Assembly (NCBI RefSeq): GCF_024713975.1
Contig: NC_091106.1
Location: 11,945,001 to 12,009,000, forward strand
Reading direction: 5' to 3'
Origin: Paralichthys olivaceus
Lineage: Eukaryota; Chordata; Actinopteri; Pleuronectiformes; Paralichthyidae
DNA length: 64,000 bases
The notes under the pieces are model-generated. The model worked only from the letters and a program-made list of their open reading frames with translations. It made no database searches and had not been told where the DNA came from. A program made the translations under genes and the position numbers. Below are positions 55,501 through 61,500 of the stretch, one piece after another. Positions within the stretch are counted from its first letter, which is position 1; the number at the start of each line of letters is the position of its first letter.

Positions 55501-58500
55501 AGTCACTGAGCATATTAACACTGTATCTGGCCTGGTGATGTAATTCAAAGTGTGAACAGGTATTTTCCAGAGTTCATGTTTGAAAAGAGTTTATAAGCAT
55601 TTCATTTACTCCAGCTTACAGAGAATGATTGGTGCAGGTCAACCAAACATTCCTCTGGCCTAGGGAGATTAGCAATGTCTAATGTTGTGTTCTGTGACTC
55701 AGTTTTCGTTATTAGTTACTTTACTTTACTTCACACTGATAGAATGTGATGCTCACAATTGTTAGACGTGCCCCCCCTTCATGAGAAGAAAGTGGGCCTT
55801 TCAGGAGGCCTGAGCAAATATTGCCTGTTTCAGACGGAGGCTCAACTGAGGGACTGCATATTGGACAGTTACAGATAAATTACAATTATTAGTCCCCTCC
55901 ATCCTCCTGTTACGGTTACTTGTCTTCTAAGAGTCACTATTTAACTGACACTATTTTATTAGAACTAAAGCTGGTGTTTTATATGTAGATAGCAAAGCAA
56001 TAGCGAGGCTGCTACATGAGTCAGCGTAACACTCTCTGAGGCTGCGTGCTCAGGTGTCATATTGCAGGTTCAACAATGTCTCTGGTTAACCCAGCTGCTG
56101 GAGTGTTAATGTCACAGAGTGAATTTCCTTATTAAAGCAGAAAGCCCCTCGCTGAACCGCTTGCGCTCTATGATGTGGGTTATATCAACATTTTTATGAG
56201 GTGTTTCTGGATTTACTGCAGCCAAAGATCACACTCTGTTTATGATAAGTTTGAATTATTTTCCGCTGTTGTCGGGGATGATTTGCAAAACTGGATTCGA
56301 CGGGAATCAAATAAATCTCTAATGATGAAATAGCTAATCATTTTAAGAGGTGTTTTTATGTTCTGCAGCTCAGGGATGAAATCATGATTCATGTATTTTC
56401 GAGTTACTTTAACAACACAGAAACATGAATAGCTGGCATTTTATGTCGTAGCATGCTTCAGTTAAGATGTTTTCTGATATTTAATACCATGATGGCTTTT
56501 TAATGGCAAGCTCAGTCAAGTGTTTGAACTTGGTTTTCTGTTTCCATCAGTGTTTGTTTACAGAGTAGATCTTATTTCCAAGGAAACTCAAATGTTGTCT
56601 GATGGATTTGGAAATTCTCTGTTAACAATACTTTGCCTCTCCTCTCCTGCCTTCACAGTCTAGAAACATAGCAGGTTTAATATATTAATATCGGGTGTGG
56701 TGAAAACTGGCAAAAACAGCAATTACAGCAGTTTAATACAATCTCAGTTCTTCTGCAGGTGAAGCTCTGTCTCAACCTGCTGTTCGGATTTTACCCCCCT
56801 TAGGGCGGCATTTTATTTCAGGGTGGGATTCGTTTCACATGCCGCTCACCTGGCTGCGACGCTATAAATATGAGAAAGTTGAAAGTTGCTCCGTCAGTTG
56901 CGAGTGCTCGTGTTAAAAAACTGGGGACGAGGCTGAGCTCCGTACGGATGAGACACAGCAATTGCCTGGTTAACATGTGAAGTAAGATGGCCTATTTCAG
57001 CGGAATCTCGTCCAATAGCAACAGCAGCTTCACCAGCTATGGCTCCAATGACAGTGTCTACGCTGAACCTTTACAAATTAACAGCACATTTTTTCTCAAT
57101 AACAACATCACCTATGGATCCAGGTGAGGTTTGCAGTGACTTTAGCGAAGCGTTTTTAGTTTTTTATTGAAATTCATTCATCATTTTGTTTTTTTCAGGC
57201 TGGAGATGTTACAGCAGATGGCCAACAAGGTCCAGCGGGACTGCATTAACGGAGAGGACAAACTGGCATTGGCACAAGCAGCCCTACAGTCTGTAAGTTT
57301 TTTGCAAGCTCTGTTTGAATTTATATGTAAATCATGACAAAATACTGAGTCCACTTTATTTTTTTAGGATGCAAAACGTCTTGAGTCTGGAATCCAGTTC
57401 CTACATGAAGCGGAGATCGCTGGCTACTTGTTAGAGTGTGAGAATATCCTCCGACAACAAGTGGTGGACATCCAACTTCTCCTGGACGGCAAATTCCCCT
57501 TTGCAGATCAACTAGTCCAGAGGTACAAAGTAGATCCCCTTGTATAATAACACACAGAAACTTCTTAAATATTAGGACGACTCATATCATCTATCCTTAT
57601 TCTATACAGGGTTTCAAAACTCCGGGACGACCTCCTAACCCTGAGAGCCGAGTGTTCGTCGGTGTACAGCAAAGGCCGCACCCTGACGACAGAGCAAACC
57701 AAAATGATGATCTCGGGCATCACGCAAAGCCTGAACTCTGGCTTCTCTCAGAATATCGGCACAAACCTGACACCATCCCTTACTCCTGCACTCACCCCGG
57801 GGGGGTTAGGTACTCCCGGGTCCACGTTCACCTCTAGCCTTACACCGTGCCTGACCCCGTCCTTGACCCCCGGCTTGCAAACTCCTTCAGTCCAGAGCTA
57901 CATGGGGAGTGGCGGCGGTGGTGGCATGGATCCTGGCAGCCTCAGGCATTTGAAACACATGCAGATCCGCAAGCCTTTACTGAAGTCCTCACTGGCCGAC
58001 CCCAACATGACAGAAGAGGAGGTCAACATGAAATATGTTCAGGACCTCCTGATCTGGGTAGAAGAGATGCAGGTGAGTGATCTGCAACAGTTTTCAATTA
58101 ATGTACTGTTAGCACACTTTAACTAAGACACTGGGTAATTGATTTTTCTTGTCTTTTTTTTTTTTCTTTTTAAAGGTGCAGCTGGACCATTCCGAGTGGG
58201 GATCTGATTTGCCAAGTGTGGAAACGCATTTAGAGAACCACAAAAGTGTACACAGAGCCATTGAAGAATTTCAAATGAGTCTTAAAGATGCCAAACTGAG
58301 TGAAGTAAGGATTCTGCCTCTGTCTTATAATTTAAGTAGAAATAATAGTAAAAATGTGGATGACAACATAATCTATGATCTATTATAAATTGTTATTTAC
58401 ATTTTTCTTTATATATATATATGTATAGGCTATATATGTATATTTTTATTCTTATTTTTTAAATTTTTATTTAATTTCTATATTTTTATTTGTCTCTATC

Positions 58501-61500
58501 CTAATGTTGAAATTTCCCCAGTGTGGGATGAATAAAGTCGATCTTATCTTATCTTATCTGAAAAATAATCTCAATGTTGATTTAGTTTCTCTGCTTTCTG
58601 AATTAAATCAGTTCCTTCAGAGGAAACTAAAAGAAACAAAAAATATTTTTCTTTTCTCAGATTCAGATGACTCTTCCCCTGAAGCTAAGCTATTCAGAGA
58701 AATTGAACAAACTAGAAAACCAGTATGAGAGGCTATTGGTAAGTTATCCACTGAGCTCTACATCATCTAAAAACCTGCAGTGCTATATAAATGCAAAGAT
58801 TTATGTGCTGTTTGTAGTCTGAACATATGGCGTGTTTGTTTCAGAGCTGTTCGAGAGAACGGCAAAGCCACCTGGAGAACCTGCTCGACTTCGTGTCGCA
58901 GGCCACTCAGGAGCTCATCTGGCTGAATGAGAAGGAGGAAGAGGAGGTGGCCTTTGACTGGAGCGATCGCAACGGCAACATCTCCAAGAAAAGAGACTAC
59001 CATGCCGTGAGTCCTCTGATGTGTATTTTAATTAAAGAGTCTTTTAATTAACTGTAATCTGTGAAATCCTCCATGCAGACAGAACAACCAGGACCTGTTC
59101 AGACAGCTGAGTTGGTCGTAGCTGCTAAGCTTCGTCAGAGCTGTGCACAGTCTTGTTAGTGAAAGGGATTTGTCTGTGCATTGTAGCCTGAATGATTAAC
59201 TTCATACTGAGCAGTGCAGGCAGGTCATGATAATGTGTGATAGGTTGGAGACTCAGTTTATTGTCTTTGTACAGGACCTGATGAGAGAGCTGGATGAAAA
59301 GGAGGAGGTGATCAAGTCGGTGCAGGATAAGGCAGAACGCCTAATGTTCAAGAACCACCCAGCTAAGATAACTATTGAGGTAAGCCGCTGTTTGATGTCT
59401 CTCTGTGGTCAGTACGACAATTAGATTCTAAGTTTTGGACCAGGTACAGTGTCTCCACCCTGCGTACAGCCGCCACTGTGATTAAAAGATTGCAAAGTCC
59501 TGTTTCAGCTCGTAATTTTCCAGCTATTACACCTGGACTCATGTCTGTGTTGGTTTTCTTCCAGGCGTACAGAGCTGCCATGCAGACACAGTGGAGCTGG
59601 ATCCTACAGCTCTGCTCGTGTGTAGAGCAGCATCTCAAGGAGAATGCTGTTTATTTTGAGGTGAGCTGCTGTGGTCTTATTTTTTTTTTTGCAGAAATGC
59701 ATTCAGTTAACACGGCTAATTTGTCATTATTTCTGTGCAGTATTTCAGTGATGCCAAAGAGTCCATAGACTACCTTAAGAACCTGCAAGATGCCATTCAA
59801 AGGAAGTACAGCTGTGATCGGACAAGCAGCCTGCACAGACTGGAGGACGTCATTCAGGAGTCCATGGTAAACTGATGAAAGAGATGAAGTGTGTGTGTGC
59901 AGCATGGGGTAAATAAAGGAAAGAAACGCACTGTGTCAATATTGTGTGTTTGTAGGATGAGAAAGAGCAGCTCCTTCAGTACCGCAGCACCGTAGCCGGT
60001 TTAGTGGGCAGGGCCAAAAACATCGTGCAGCTCAGACCCAGGAACCCCGAGAGCCCCGTAAGATCCTCCATCTCCGTGAAAGCCATCTGTGATTACCGTC
60101 AAATAGAGGTACAGTACTACGCTGCATTTAATTTCTGCTAATTTGAAAGTTTCTTAAAAAAAATCTAAGCTGTGTCTGTATCACAACTCTTTCAGATCAC
60201 CATTTACAAAGATGACGAGTGTGTGTTGGCCAACAACTCTCACCGGGCCAAGTGGAAAGTTATCAACCCAGCAGGGAATGAGGCCATGGTGCCCTCTGTT
60301 TGTTTCACTGTGCCTCCGCCCAACAGAGAGGCTGTCGATATGGCAACAAGGTGAGATGTTAAAGGCAAAGTGAACTCATGAGTCGAATGTTCTGCTGATG
60401 AGAGATTACTCATGCTGTTTTTGCATTTCCTGCAGAACTGAGCAGTTATACCAGAATGTCCTGGCGCTGTGGCACCACTCCCACATCAACATGAAGAGTG
60501 TGGTGTCTTGGCATTATCTCATGTCTGATGTAAGAGCCATCCGCAACTGGAACGTGGCCTCGGTTTGTTTAACTTATTCTCTTAACTCCAACGTTTAAAT
60601 CATCATCTTTTATGATAATCAGTCACATTTTTTTTTTCATCATTTCAAGAGAAATGCAACTTAGTTGTGTCTTATTTCCACTTTTGTCTCTCGGACTGAC
60701 CCAGATTAAGACCATGCTACCAGGTGAGCATCAGCAGGTCTTGAGCAACCTGCAGTCACACTTCGACGAGTTCCTGGAAGACAGCGACGAGTCCGAGGTT
60801 TTCACGGTGGCAGACTGCGCCCAGCTAGAGAGAGACGTCGCCGCCTGCAAGGAGTACTACCAGGAACTGCTCCGATCTGCAGAGAGAGGCAAGGCTCTGA
60901 TCTCCTCCCTGTGCCTCTCAACTACGAGCTGCTGATGCATATTGAGCACAACGCTGCCAGGGAAACACAGCTCTTTGAGCCTTTAAGCCTTAGTCAATAC
61001 CTTTAAGAATTATGTGTTTTTTCTAAAGAGAGTGTTGGGTAAAGCAAACACTTGGAAGTTGGTAATGGGTTTCAAGTAGATTTCACTACCTATAGAAATG
61101 AAATACAGAATACCATTCCTGTTATGTTGTGATGTTATATAGAGATTTGTAGGAAAACAGAGATATGATCAATTACATCTGAGCCCCTACCCCATTTTTG
61201 AATGTTCTCATCTTATGAAGTCCATTTTCCTCGTGTTTGTATGACTTCATCTTTGGCAATGTAGAAAGTGACAATGACTCATTGCAACAGGGCTTACTTG
61301 GCCTTATATGGTGATAATGACGCCACCTAGAGGAGAAGTTAGGTTACTGTCAGTTAATGTGTGAGCTTGTATGCAGGATATAGGCAATTAAAATAGTTGT
61401 GATTTTCAGGAGGCAAACATTTACATGAGCAGTTTTCAAAAAGAAATACATTTCCAGTTTTACTGTTATAATTGCAGACATATTTTATGTTCTGATGTTT

